Assembly: GCF_031198435.1 (NCBI RefSeq)
Contig: NZ_CP133548.1
Location: 1,552,501-1,616,500 of the forward strand
Origin: Pleionea litopenaei
Lineage (GTDB): Bacteria > Pseudomonadota > Gammaproteobacteria > Enterobacterales > Kangiellaceae
Direction: 5' to 3'
DNA: 64,000 bases
This document shows positions 54,223-62,675 of the stretch, one piece after another. How positions within the stretch are numbered: the first letter of the stretch is position 1; each line of letters starts with the position of its first letter. The notes beneath the pieces are model-generated. The model saw only the letters and a list, made by a program, of their open reading frames with translations. It did not search any database and was not told where the DNA came from. The translations under genes were made by a program, and so were the position numbers.

Positions 54223-55969
54223 TTTTTCGACCTCCATTGTTAGCAAGTAGAGTATTCGAAGAATGGGCCGTTTGCAGAGTTTCTTTATCAGGAACAATGT
54301 TAAGGAGTCTTAATGCCTGCTCTGCTACATTTGAATAAATCGGTGCTGCAACATCACCACCATAGTAGACATCACCTTCTGGCTCATCCAGCATGACAAC
54401 CATGGCAATTTTTGGATTACTGACTGGTGAAATACCGGCAAAAAATGAGAGGTACTCATCGCCATACCCACCTTTAATCGCTTTTCGAGCGGTGCCTGTT
54501 TTACCTGCAGTACGATAAGACTCTAAAGCTGCGCCAGTTGCTGTACCGCCTTCTTTAACGACGGTTTCCATCATTTGTAAAACCTGTTCGGTAGACTCTT
54601 TCGAGAAAATTCTTTCTTCAGAAATGGGCTCTCGAACTTTTAAAAATGACACAGGTCGCTTAACGCCTTTGCTACCAATAATCGCGTATGCTTGAGCTAA
54701 TTGCAGAGGCGTTACTTGAAATCCATAACCATAGGCCATCGTCGCTTTTTCAAATTGACTCCAATTATGGCGTATCGAAAGTCGACCGCTGCTTTCTCCA
54801 GGAAAGCCGCTGCCCGTATCAAGACCAAATCCTAACTTATAAAAAGTATCTAAAAACGTTTGGTCGTCCAATGCTAGTGCTAATTTAGCAACACCGACAT
54901 TTGAAGATTTTTGTAATATTTTAGTTACCGTCACCGTGCCAAGATTTACACCATCTCTCACCCACTGGTTATCGACACGAAACTTACCCGGACCAGTAGA
55001 GATTAGCGTATTAGGTTTAACTGATTTTGCCTCAAGTGAAGTAAGCACAGTAAATGGTTTTGCCGTCGAACCAGGTTCGAACATATCAGTAACCGCTCGG
55101 TTGCGAGTCAACTGAGGTTTTCTCTGATCGCCTCTATTAGGGTTATACGAAGGTTGATTCACCATCGCTAGCACTTCACCCGTATCAATGTCGAGAATGA
55201 CTAACGACCCAGCTCTCGCACCATGTCTCAAAACCGCTGCCTTTAATTCTCTGTACGCCAGTGCCTGTATTCGTGAATCAAGGCTTAGAACTAAATCTTC
55301 TCCGTTTTTTGCGTCGTTTATAATTCCTTTGTTTTCAATGACATTACGATAAAGGTCAACGACAACTTTCTTTTGTCCTGGATTTCCAATTAACAGATCA
55401 TTAAATGCTTTTTCTAAGCCTTCTAAACCATTGGAGTCAATACCAGTAAACCCAACAACATGAGAGTTTATCTCTGCAGTTGGGTAATATCGTCGTTGTT
55501 CTTGTTGCAAGTAAACGCCATCGAGTGAAAGACGATGAATGAATTGAGCCTGTTCAGGATGCAGCTTGCGCTTCAGCCAAACGAATCGCTTAGTTGACCG
55601 TTCTTTAATGAAGCGAGTTAACTCTGACTCTTTCATCTCTAATACGGTCGCTAATTTCTTCCAGTCAACAGAGTGCATTAAACTCGGAGAGTCAATAATC
55701 TTTTTCGGGTCTACCCACAAAGATTCAACGGGAATGCTTCTTGCGAGTTCTATTCCGTTACGATCATAAATGACACCTCGACGAGTATCGATGCCCTTAA
55801 CTCTAACGCTCCGCTTATCAGCTTCTATGCTTAGCTTATTTGACTCATATATTTGGAGATAAGCAGCTCGACCTAAAATTGCGACAAAAGCAAGCACAAA
55901 AACACTGACAGTAATTACATACCGTCCAGTGCAAAGTGGTATACCTTTTGGCTTTCTTGCTTGTCCCAT
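54215..55969 (-). CDS. ftsI: septal transpeptidase FtsI (PBP3)
   Basis: FtsI is the class B penicillin-binding protein that crosslinks septal peptidoglycan with FtsW. It has 584 residues: a short basic cytoplasmic tail, one membrane helix (about 18-38), a pedestal domain (TRRGVIYDRNGIELA), and the transpeptidase domain with the active Ser in MFEPGSTAKPFTV, SSNVG and KTGTARK. The C-terminal ~20 residues are polar. It lies 19 bases after ftsL and overlaps murE by 8. Confidence 0.97.
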   Translation of the reverse strand: MGQARKPKGIPLCTGRYVITVSVFVLAFVAILGRAAYLQIYESNKLSIEADKRSVRVKGIDTRRGVIYDRNGIELARSIPVESLWVDPKKIIDSPSLMHSVDWKKLATVLEMKESELTRFIKERSTKRFVWLKRKLHPEQAQFIHRLSLDGVYLQQEQRRYYPTAEINSHVVGFTGIDSNGLEGLEKAFNDLLIGNPGQKKVVVDLYRNVIENKGIINDAKNGEDLVLSLDSRIQALAYRELKAAVLRHGARAGSLVILDIDTGEVLAMVNQPSYNPNRGDQRKPQLTRNRAVTDMFEPGSTAKPFTVLTSLEAKSVKPNTLISTGPGKFRVDNQWVRDGVNLGTVTVTKILQKSSNVGVAKLALALDDQTFLDTFYKLGFGLDTGSGFPGESSGRLSIRHNWSQFEKATMAYGYGFQVTPLQLAQAYAIIGSKGVKRPVSFLKVREPISEERIFSKESTEQVLQMMETVVKEGGTATGAALESYRTAGKTGTARKAIKGGYGDEYLSFFAGISPVSNPKIAMVVMLDEPEGDVYYGGDVAAPIYSNVAEQALRLLNIVPDKETLQTAHSSNTLLANNGGRKNG

Positions 55970-55988
55970 TTTATTTTTTTGCTTAACC

Positions 55989-56321
55989 TCAGTTTTTCAT
56001 TAAAACTTCGTCGCTAGCGGCAACGTTCTTCATCTTCAATTTTTTTCTAGCATACTCTTCAATGCGACTATGCTCAGCTAATGTACCCTGTTCTAAACGA
56101 AGTGTTTCCCACTCCATTTCTAATTGATATTGAATGTACTCTAAGCGTTCTAATTCCGCTGTTTGCTTACGAACTTTGTGGGTATAGTAAGCAACCGCAA
56201 TTGCATTACACCAAACCAAAACGCCCAAAAAAATAATCCACTTTCGAGTGAATAAAAACTTAACGACTACTAACGGTAGCGCAGACTCAATGTTCTGAAT
56301 CAACGTCCGAAAAAATTTCAT
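55989..56321 (-). CDS. ftsL: cell division protein FtsL
   Basis: FtsL is a small bitopic protein that forms the FtsQLB complex. It has 110 residues: a cytoplasmic tail, a membrane helix (about 27-46, WIIFLGVLVWCNAIAVAYY) and a leucine-zipper-like periplasmic coiled coil (LERLEYIQYQLEMEWETLRL) ending in a RIEEYARKKLKM segment. The start overlaps the rsmH stop. Sequence similarity in this family is low, so position and topology carry much of the call. Confidence 0.9.
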   Translation of the reverse strand: MKFFRTLIQNIESALPLVVVKFLFTRKWIIFLGVLVWCNAIAVAYYTHKVRKQTAELERLEYIQYQLEMEWETLRLEQGTLAEHSRIEEYARKKLKMKNVAASDEVLMKN

Positions 56322-57250
56322 AACTTCTGTGCCACTCGCATAATTGCGCTACGAGCTCTGACATTTCCACTGACTTCATCCGCTCCGGGCTTTAATGGCT
56401 TTCCTAACAACTTCATTTTCGGTTTTATATCGGAAGCTCTAATAGGCAAGTCTTTTGGAAAGTCATCACCTTTCGCGAGCTTTTTAAAAAATCGCTTAAC
56501 AATACGATCTTCCAACGAATGAAAACTAATGATGACTAAAATGCCGCCCGGTGCTATCAGTTCAAAAGAAGACTCCAAGCACTTGGTTAAATCTTCAAGT
56601 TCGGAATTAATAAAAATTCGAATAGCTTGAAAGCTTCTAGTCGCCGGATGTTTGCCGGGATCTTTTTTTGGAGTAGCTTCGTCGATAATTTTCGCTAATT
56701 GCCCCGTCGTATTAATCGGAGCTTCTTCTCTGGCTTCGCAAATCTTGCGAGCAATGCGACTTGCAAACTTTTCTTCGCCAAAGGTTTTTAAAACATACTT
56801 AATGTCGCTTTCACTCGCTCTTGCGATCCAACTAGCAGCGCTTTCTCCGCGCTCGCTGTCCATACGCATATCGAGAGGACCATCTTTCATAAAGCTGAAA
56901 CCTCGTTCAGCTTGATCGATTTGAGGCGAAGAAACGCCCAAATCAAGTAGTACGCCGGTAACTTTACCTATCAACCCTTTCGCGTCTAATTGCTCATAAA
57001 TATTGGCAAAACTGTCGTAACAAATACTAAAGCGTGAATCGTCGCCAAACTCTCGTTCTGCATAAGCAATCGCTTCTGGATCTTTGTCAAAAGCAATCAG
57101 TTGTCCCTCTTCCGATAGCTGTTGAAGAATCAGTCGGCTATGACCACCACGGCCGAAGGTGCCGTCAACAATGATGCCTGTGGGCGTTATATTGAGCGCA
57201 TCAACCGCTTCTTGTAGTAGAACCGAGTCGTGTTGTTGCTGAGTAGTCAT
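56318..57250 (-). CDS. rsmH: 16S rRNA (cytosine1402-N4)-methyltransferase
   Basis: RsmH (MraW) methylates N4 of C1402 in the ribosomal P site. The ATG at 57250 gives 310 residues (E. coli 313); a TTG two codons earlier is also possible. Motifs are DGTFGRGGHSRLILQQL (SAM binding), GVLLDLGVSSPQID, RGFSFMKDGPLDMRMD, HPATRSFQAIRIFIN and SFHSLEDRIVKRFFK. It follows mraZ directly and overlaps ftsL. Confidence 0.96.
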   Translation of the reverse strand: MTTQQQHDSVLLQEAVDALNITPTGIIVDGTFGRGGHSRLILQQLSEEGQLIAFDKDPEAIAYAEREFGDDSRFSICYDSFANIYEQLDAKGLIGKVTGVLLDLGVSSPQIDQAERGFSFMKDGPLDMRMDSERGESAASWIARASESDIKYVLKTFGEEKFASRIARKICEAREEAPINTTGQLAKIIDEATPKKDPGKHPATRSFQAIRIFINSELEDLTKCLESSFELIAPGGILVIISFHSLEDRIVKRFFKKLAKGDDFPKDLPIRASDIKPKMKLLGKPLKPGADEVSGNVRARSAIMRVAQKL

Positions 57251-57252
57251 GA

Positions 57253-57717
57253 TCAAAAGGCCAGATCGGGTAGTTGGTCTGCATCGAAACTTTCATCAGC
57301 AAGGGTTGAAAGATCTTCAGCTTCTTGGGCTTTCCATTGCGCTTCATCCCAAATCTGAAAAGTTTCACCTTGTCCGACTAGCATCAATGCTTTATCAAAG
57401 TTCGCGAATTCTCTAAGTTCCGCTGGCAGCAACAGGCGACCGTTAGAGTCCATATCGACTTCTTTGGCAGAGCCAATAGTGACCCGCTTAAAAAGTCGGT
57501 ATGCCTTTTTGCTGCTAGGTAGTGCGCGAACTTGCTCTTCGAAATCTTCCCAATTGTGGAGTGGGAATAAAAGGAGGTTTGGAGTGTCGAGTTCATAGGG
57601 ATTTTTAGTGACGACCATGCGGCCATTGCAGATATCTGCGAGGCGATCGCGATACCGGGCAGGAATTGCTATTCGCCCTTTCGCATCTAAATTAATTGAA
57701 TTTGCGCCTCGAAACAC
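57253..57717 (-). CDS. mraZ: transcriptional regulator MraZ
   Basis: MraZ is a SpoVT/AbrB-fold regulator that represses the dcw promoter in E. coli. I use the GTG at 57717, which starts (M)FRGANSINLDAKGRIAIP and has GAGGG 6 bases upstream, giving 154 residues (E. coli 152). A TTG five codons earlier overlaps that ribosome site. Two MraZ repeats are seen: the first with LDAKGRIAIPARYRDRL, the second with VDMDSNGRLLLPAELREF. Three MraZ-type boxes lie in its own leader. Confidence 0.95.
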   Translation of the reverse strand: MFRGANSINLDAKGRIAIPARYRDRLADICNGRMVVTKNPYELDTPNLLLFPLHNWEDFEEQVRALPSSKKAYRLFKRVTIGSAKEVDMDSNGRLLLPAELREFANFDKALMLVGQGETFQIWDEAQWKAQEAEDLSTLADESFDADQLPDLAF

Positions 57718-57765
57718 GTTTAACCCTCTCAATAACCACTTAGCGTCCTAAGTGAGTTATTTTGA

Positions 57766-57790
57766 TCCACAATTTGTCACTATTCTCCAC
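57766..57790 (-). promoter_or_regulatory. MraZ operator, three boxes at 10-bp spacing
   Basis: On the minus strand GTGGA, GTGAC and GTGGA begin exactly 10 bases apart. MraZ boxes in E. coli are GTGGG-like repeats at the same period. They lie just downstream of the promoter -10, about 50-75 bases before the mraZ start, so bound MraZ would block transcription. Confidence 0.8.
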
Positions 57791-57798
57791 TTCTGTAC

Positions 57799-57827
57799 AC
57801 TATAGGTACGGCCAATGCCTCAGTCAA
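57799..57827 (-). promoter_or_regulatory. sigma-70 promoter of the dcw cluster
   Basis: On the minus strand TTGACT (57822-57827) and TATAGT (57799-57804) are separated by 17 bases, close to consensus. A/T-tracts upstream (to about 57865) could act as an UP element. Transcription should begin near 57792. Confidence 0.85.
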
Positions 57828-58028
57828 GCAAAATCAAATCGGAATTCTTAAATTTTTTCCTTTTTTAACAATAAGTTAGAGTTAGTTCACAGAAAGCTAG
57901 TAAGTACTTATGAATTAGTCGCAATTTTTCAAAGAATTACTACTCGAACTTAAAGTAATTTATTAAGTTTGAGATGAAATATAAGCTTTTGGAATCAAAA
58001 TATTGGTATGAACTACCAAAAGGAATAA
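57828..58028. other. AT-rich gap between mraZ promoter and rnpB
   Basis: Apart from A/T-tracts just upstream of the dcw promoter and the small hairpin at 58003-58019 I see no gene or clear motif here. Confidence 0.5.
58003..58019 (-). terminator. possible terminator of rnpB
   Basis: TTGGTA / TACCAA with a 5-base loop is followed by UAUUUUG on the leftward transcript, about 10 bases beyond the rnpB 3' end. The stem is short and AT-rich, so the call is tentative. Confidence 0.4.
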
Positions 58029-58379
58029 AGAGGCTGGCCTATAAGCCGGATTCTGTCGAGGACAGTCATTCTTCTAGGCGTTGCGTCACCACAACGCTCG
58101 AGCAACCTACCCGGATCCAGCGCGGGTCACGCCAAAGGATCCCTATTTGGTCTTACTTCAGGTGGGGTTTACCCTGCCGTTCGTGTTACCACGTCCGCGG
58201 TGCGCTCTTACCGCACCATTTCAACCTTACCTGTGTGCCAAAGGCACCATCGGCGGTATATTTTCTGTTGCACTAGCCGTAAGCTTTCGCTTCCCAGGCG
58301 TTACCTGGCACCTTACCCTATGAAGTCCGGACTTTCCTCCCCCTCGATAAACGAGGCGGCGACTGCCCAGCCAGCCTGG
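58029..58379 (-). ncRNA. rnpB: RNase P RNA
   Basis: This is the catalytic RNA that matures the 5' ends of tRNAs, type A. On the minus strand the 5' part reads GGCAGTCGCCGCCTCG, then GGGGGAGGAAAGTCCGGAC, the highly conserved P4-region element. Further on come CCAGGTAACGCCTGGG and a GGTAAGGTTGAAATGGTGCGG segment split across helices, and it ends with CAGAATCCGGCTTATAGGCC. The ends pair through GGCTGGC with GCCAGCC (P1). The total is about 350 nucleotides, normal for the family; ends are accurate to about 5 bases. It follows rsmI by about 34 bases on the same strand. Confidence 0.93.
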
Positions 58380-58413
58380 CGCAATTTTGACGGTTTTGGC
58401 TAATTAAAACAAG

Positions 58414-59256
58414 CTATCTTTTCATCTCTAACGCTTGCTGATAAAGCGCTTTCTTGTTTTCTCCGGTGACTTCGGAGGTGATTTGAGCGGCGAGCTTAGT
58501 CGGTAAATGAGGAACAAGAAGAGACAATAGTTGTTCGCCTGATACCTGCTGAGTTGACTCCTCCTGAGCACGACCTTCAACCATAACGACAAACTCTCCT
58601 CGTAATTGGTTAGAATCGTTAGCCAGAATACTAACAATTTCCACCAAAGGGCCCGATATAACCGTCTCAAACCGCTTGGTGAGCTCTCTCGCAATAACCA
58701 CTTTACGTTCATCACCAAGCTCAGACACTAAATCATCAATGCATTGTTGAATGCGATGAGACGACTCATAGAACACCCAAGTGCGAGCTTCAGACTTTAG
58801 CGACGCAATTTTCTTTCTTCTTCCTGAAGGCTTGGCAGGTAAAAACCCCTCAAAGCAGAAGCGATCAGTGGGTAATCCAGCAACAGATAAAGCCGCGATT
58901 AAAGCGCTCGCCCCCGGTATTGGGACAATATTGAAGCCTTTTTCTCGCAATGTTGAGACAACATGGTAGCCAGGATCGCTTATCAAAGGAGTGCCCGCGT
59001 CAGAGACCAAGGCTAAATCTTCACCATCGGACAACCATTGTTCGATATTCTCGACTCGTTGCCGCTCATTGTGATCATGCAAAGAGACCAGTTGATTACG
59101 AATACCAAAATGGCTAAATAGTTGTTGAGTGCGCCGCGTATCTTCCGCTAAGACTCGTCCCACTGATTTTAATGTTTGTATTGCACGGCCACTGATATCC
59201 TCAAGATTGCCAATCGGTGTCGCGACCACATACAATGTGCCATATTGTGAATTCAT
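58414..59256 (-). CDS. rsmI: 16S rRNA (cytidine1402-2'-O)-methyltransferase
   Basis: RsmI methylates the 2'-O of C1402, the same nucleotide that RsmH modifies. It has 280 residues with the tetrapyrrole-methylase fold: LYVVATPIGNLEDISGRA, AEDTRRTQQLFSHFGI, SLHDHNE, LVSDAGTPLISDPG, VPIPGASALIAALSVAGLP and FEGFLPAK. It is divergent from lpoA, the usual arrangement. Confidence 0.96.
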   Translation of the reverse strand: MNSQYGTLYVVATPIGNLEDISGRAIQTLKSVGRVLAEDTRRTQQLFSHFGIRNQLVSLHDHNERQRVENIEQWLSDGEDLALVSDAGTPLISDPGYHVVSTLREKGFNIVPIPGASALIAALSVAGLPTDRFCFEGFLPAKPSGRRKKIASLKSEARTWVFYESSHRIQQCIDDLVSELGDERKVVIARELTKRFETVISGPLVEIVSILANDSNQLRGEFVVMVEGRAQEESTQQVSGEQLLSLLVPHLPTKLAAQITSEVTGENKKALYQQALEMKR

Positions 59257-59316
59257 AACGCTGTCTATTGCAATTTCTCTGATAGAATCGAATAAAAGTT
59301 AAAAGAGCTGAAAACC

Positions 59317-61125
59317 ATGCAAAAAATCATCATTGTTTTGATTGCCTTAATGCTAATTTCATGTGGCACAAAGCGCTTAGGTACAACTTCGGCAAGTATC
59401 AACGACGCGAATAGCTTTCTCAGTATGGCCAAAACGAGTCAACAACCTGAAAAAAGTCAGTATTTGCTCAAAGCGGCTGTCATTCTGGCACAGAAAGCAC
59501 AATATTTAAAAGCACAAGAAACGTTTTCACTCATTAAGCTTGAGTATCTTAATAATCAAGAGCAAGAGACCTATTATTTATATTATGGTTTAGCCTTGCA
59601 AAAGCTCGCTCAAACACAGGCTGCGTTGAACCTGTTGCAAAAAATTAAATCTCCGTCTCAACACTCCATCGATTGGCAAATTCAATATCAATCAACCCTT
59701 TCTGATGCTTACCTGAATGATGGAAACTACTATGAAGCCGCTAAAATCAGAGTGGAACTTGAAGACCTGTTAATGACCGAAGAGGCGATTAAAGAGAATC
59801 ATACTTATATTTGGCAAGCACTGGAGCAAATTTCAGAAGATTTTCTTAAGGTTTATCAAACTGAATTTTCAGATCCATCAATTAATGGATGGCTAGAACT
59901 GAGCTATTTAACTCGAAAAAATAGACAACAACCAGAGCAGCTGCTCAAGGCCATTGAGACATGGAGACAACGATATCCATTACACCCCGCTAATAGTCAA
60001 ATGCCAGAAGAATTAGAATTAGTCGCCAGCGCGAAAATCTATAAGCCCAAGCAAGTCGCGTTACTTCTGCCTTTGTCGGGTCGGCTTGCGAATGGTGGAA
60101 GAATGATTCGAGATGGTTTTTTTGCAGCACACTATCAAGCCATGACCGCAGGCGATTTAGTGATTAAAGTTTATGACACAGCTATGTCACTCTCTCCGTT
60201 AACGCCATATCAAAACGCGATTGATGAAGGCGCTGATTTTATCGTTGGTCCCTTGACCAAAGAAGCCGTCGATGAAATAGCGCAACAAGAAAACCATCCT
60301 ATTCCTCAATTAAGTTTAAATTTATCGGAGAAGGTGTTGAGTCTGCCGCAAGAATACTACCAGTTTGGTTTACCGGTAGAAGATGAAGCTCGGCAAATTG
60401 CTACACTGGCAATTGCGAAGAAACGAGAAACCGCCATCGTCCTTGCGCCAAACAATGAACAAGGGCAAAGAACAGTACAGGCGTTCCGAGAAGTATTTGA
60501 ACAACTTGATGGGCAAATAGCAGAAGTACAATGGTTCGATGATCCTCGCAATATTAAGGAACTCGTACAGCAACTTCTCAATGTCGACAACAGTGAAGTG
60601 AGAGCAAAACGCTTACAGCAAATTCTTGGCACCCCTCTGGAGTTTGTGCAACGTCGAAGACAAGATGCTGATATGGTGTTCTTGGCGGCATCACCTACCG
60701 ATGCTCGCCGCATTAAACCCTTTTTAAACTACTATTTTGCGCAAGACTTACCGGTTTACTCCATCTCGAGAATTAACTCTGGAGACAATGAGCCGTCTTT
60801 AAACAGTGACCTCAATGGCATTGTGTTTACTGATAGTCCATTGATGATTTCTTCCGATCCCTCCATGAAGCAACTCAGAGAAGACCTTAAAACGATTTCA
60901 CCTGGAGTTTCTTCGTCACTCGGTCGACTATTTGCATTAGGCTTTGATGCTTACAATTTGATTTCTGACTTAAATGTATTGAAAGCAATCAACACATTTA
61001 GTAAAGACGGTCTTTCTGGGCGGCTAAACGTTGATGCCCAGGGCAAAGTCACCCGCACGCTGAGTGTCGCTAAATTCCAAAATGGAATTGCTCGTGAAAT
61101 TGATCCAGCAACTACTGAAGATTAA
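59317..61125 (+). CDS. lpoA: penicillin-binding protein activator LpoA
   Basis: LpoA is an outer-membrane lipoprotein that reaches through the periplasm to activate PBP1A. It has 602 residues and a lipoprotein signal with LISCG (Cys16). The N-terminal half is a helical, TPR-like repeat domain (about 30-240). The C-terminal half (about 247-590) is a periplasmic-binding-protein-like domain that begins KQVALLLPLSGRLANGG and contains IVGPLTKEAVDEIAQ. It heads the lpoA-yraN-diaA-dolP run and overlaps yraN. Confidence 0.93.
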   Translation: MQKIIIVLIALMLISCGTKRLGTTSASINDANSFLSMAKTSQQPEKSQYLLKAAVILAQKAQYLKAQETFSLIKLEYLNNQEQETYYLYYGLALQKLAQTQAALNLLQKIKSPSQHSIDWQIQYQSTLSDAYLNDGNYYEAAKIRVELEDLLMTEEAIKENHTYIWQALEQISEDFLKVYQTEFSDPSINGWLELSYLTRKNRQQPEQLLKAIETWRQRYPLHPANSQMPEELELVASAKIYKPKQVALLLPLSGRLANGGRMIRDGFFAAHYQAMTAGDLVIKVYDTAMSLSPLTPYQNAIDEGADFIVGPLTKEAVDEIAQQENHPIPQLSLNLSEKVLSLPQEYYQFGLPVEDEARQIATLAIAKKRETAIVLAPNNEQGQRTVQAFREVFEQLDGQIAEVQWFDDPRNIKELVQQLLNVDNSEVRAKRLQQILGTPLEFVQRRRQDADMVFLAASPTDARRIKPFLNYYFAQDLPVYSISRINSGDNEPSLNSDLNGIVFTDSPLMISSDPSMKQLREDLKTISPGVSSSLGRLFALGFDAYNLISDLNVLKAINTFSKDGLSGRLNVDAQGKVTRTLSVAKFQNGIAREIDPATTED

Positions 61126-61507
61126 CAATAATACTCAAAAGAAAGGTCTCAAACTTGAGAGCCCAACTCAGAAGTGTGGAGAGTATTTTGAATTACAGGC
61201 GATCGAACTTTTGCAAAAGAAAGGGTTCAAACTTATAGCGCGAAACTTTCAATGTAAGCTTGGTGAAATCGATGTAATCATGCAAGATAGCTCCACATTG
61301 GTTTTTGTTGAAGTTCGATATCGAAAAGACAGCTATCATGGCAGTGCGGAAGAAAGCATCACTCCAAGCAAACAGAAAAAACTGATTAAGACAACAGAGT
61401 TCTTTTGTTTGCAAAACCCGCAATTTCAGAGTCTATCAAAACGGATAGATGTGGTAGCCTTCAACCCACCTAAAGTAAATATTATTCATAATGCAGTCGT
61501 TCAATAA
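61082..61507 (+). CDS. yraN: UPF0102 family protein YraN
   Basis: This 141-residue protein has a restriction-endonuclease-like fold: CGEYFELQAIELLQKKGFKL, RNFQCKLGEIDVIMQD, LVFVEVRYRKDSYHGSAEE and SITPSKQKKLIK. The conserved Glu, Asp and Glu-x-Arg set suggests a nuclease, but the family has no proven activity. No start codon exists between the lpoA stop and the conserved domain, so the gene must start inside lpoA. I choose the ATG at 61082; a GTG at 61064 is the alternative. The ~44-base overlap with lpoA is unusually long. Confidence 0.88.
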   Translation: MELLVKLIQQLLKINNNTQKKGLKLESPTQKCGEYFELQAIELLQKKGFKLIARNFQCKLGEIDVIMQDSSTLVFVEVRYRKDSYHGSAEESITPSKQKKLIKTTEFFCLQNPQFQSLSKRIDVVAFNPPKVNIIHNAVVQ

Positions 61508-61516
61508 GGTTGTTGT

Positions 61517-61600
61517 ATGTCATCTAGAATTAAAAATGCCATAACAGAAAGCATTCAAATAAAAATAGAAGCCGCCCGACACATTGCCAGAGAGAATTGA
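61517..61600 (+). other. frame-broken 5' end of diaA
   Basis: The ATG at 61517 starts MSSRIKNAITESIQIKIEAA, a good match in kind to the DiaA N-terminus, and then ends at a TGA at 61598-61600 after 27 codons. The rest of DiaA is in the +1 frame. Removing one C from the CCC at 61575-61577 joins them as IEAADTLPERIDEAGQ, which lines up with E. coli IAAAEALPDAIS. The lesion is therefore a single-base insertion. Confidence 0.8.
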
Positions 61601-62102
61601 TGAAGCTGGGCAAATCATGGTTAAAAGCTTAATCGAAGGCGGAAAAATTATCGCTTGCGGTAACGGAGCTAGCGCCCTGAATGCATCCTATTTTGCGCAA
61701 ATTCTACTCAATCAATTAACTCGAGAACGGCCAAGTCTTCCTGCGATTGCTCTAGAAACTCATCCTCTAGCGATTACAAACAACCTTTCTAAACAAGACT
61801 TACTCGACGGCTACGCCAAACAAGTTAGAGCTTACGGCCAACCAGGAGATGTTTTGCTGGTATTTACAACCAGTGGCCAGTCTTCAAACATTATCAAAGC
61901 GATTGAAACGGCGCTTAGTCGAGATATGTATATTATCGCCATCACTGCGAGTGATGGTGGAAGTGTTGCCGGTTTAATCGGTTCAAATGATGTCGAGATT
62001 CGAATACCTGCGATGTCCCTACCAAGAGTGATCGAGGTTCAGTTATTAGTAACACATACGTTATGCGACTTCATCGACAATAGTTTATTCGGAGAAATTT
62101 AA
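61584..62102 (+). CDS. diaA: DiaA-type SIS domain protein (N-terminus out of frame)
   Basis: DiaA promotes assembly of DnaA at the replication origin in E. coli; relatives of the GmhA type make heptose phosphate. The frame from the TTG at 61584 has 172 residues with the SIS core IIACGNGASALNASYFAQIL, ERPSLPAIALETHPLA, GDVLLVFTTSGQSSNIIKAI, IIAITASDGGSVAGLIG and EIRIPAMSLPRVIEVQ. ERPSLPAIAL and DVEIRIP favour DiaA over GmhA. It lacks the first ~22 residues, which lie in another frame (61517-61600). If the break is real the protein is truncated or poorly made; if it is a sequence error the gene has 194 codons. The dolP ATG shares a base with its stop. Confidence 0.85.
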   Translation: MPERIDEAGQIMVKSLIEGGKIIACGNGASALNASYFAQILLNQLTRERPSLPAIALETHPLAITNNLSKQDLLDGYAKQVRAYGQPGDVLLVFTTSGQSSNIIKAIETALSRDMYIIAITASDGGSVAGLIGSNDVEIRIPAMSLPRVIEVQLLVTHTLCDFIDNSLFGEI

Positions 62103-62656
62103 TGATTAAACAATTCACGCCTTTACTTATAGCGACGCTGATCCTTTCAGGTTGTGCCGTGTCAAATAATCAAAGTGAGGGACCAAAAACGCGTCGAGAT
62201 ATGGCGACGGTCATAGCGGATGAGCAATTAGAGCTGGATGCGATTAAAGCGGTATTCGACAGCGATGAATTATGGTCTAAAAGCGATATAGACATTGTGA
62301 GCTTTAACAAAACTGTCCTATTAGTTGGTCAAACCCCAACGGCAAGCCTTAAGCAAAAAGCTGACAGCTTGGTTAAAAGCATACCGGGAGTTAAGCGTGT
62401 ATTTAATGAAATTCGCGTCGCTGCGCCAACCAGTACACTGACTTATTTGGGCGATCTCAGCATTACATCGAAAGTAAAAACCGCTTTGTTCATCGATGAC
62501 AATCTTGATTCAGCAAAAATAAAAGTAGTGACCGAAGACAGTGAAGTATTTTTAATGGGCCTTATTTCTAAGGAAGAAGCAGATAAGGCAATTTCGATTA
62601 CGCGAAATGTCTCTGGTGTTAAACGCGTTATTCAAGCTTTTGAGATCGTTAAGTAA
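62102..62656 (+). CDS. dolP: BON-domain outer-membrane lipoprotein DolP
   Basis: DolP (YraP) is a lipoprotein that helps keep the outer membrane intact and supports BAM. It has 184 residues with lipobox LSGC (Cys18), then two BON domains: about 45-105 (VSFNKTVLLVGQTP, VKRVFNEIRV) and 115-184 (ITSKVKTALFIDDNLDSAKI, VFLMGLISKEEA, VKRVIQAFEIV). It is the last gene of the lpoA run and converges with sspB across 10 bases. Confidence 0.93.
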   Translation: MIKQFTPLLIATLILSGCAVSNNQSEGPKTRRDMATVIADEQLELDAIKAVFDSDELWSKSDIDIVSFNKTVLLVGQTPTASLKQKADSLVKSIPGVKRVFNEIRVAAPTSTLTYLGDLSITSKVKTALFIDDNLDSAKIKVVTEDSEVFLMGLISKEEADKAISITRNVSGVKRVIQAFEIVK

Positions 62657-62675
62657 GCGGTGCCGCTTACTTAAC
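62648..62675. terminator. hairpin spanning both dolP and sspB stop codons
   Basis: GTTAAGTAAGCGG pairs with CCGCTTACTTAAC, a 12-13-bp perfect stem with a very short loop. Each arm is the GTTAAGTAA (Val-Lys-stop) end of one of two convergent genes. There is no T-run, but such a stem would help end both transcripts. Confidence 0.65.

Noticed and set aside
57974-58403. Plus-strand reading frames of 67-100 codons
   Set aside because: They lie exactly on the antisense strand of RNase P RNA; the RNA's conserved elements explain the sequence.
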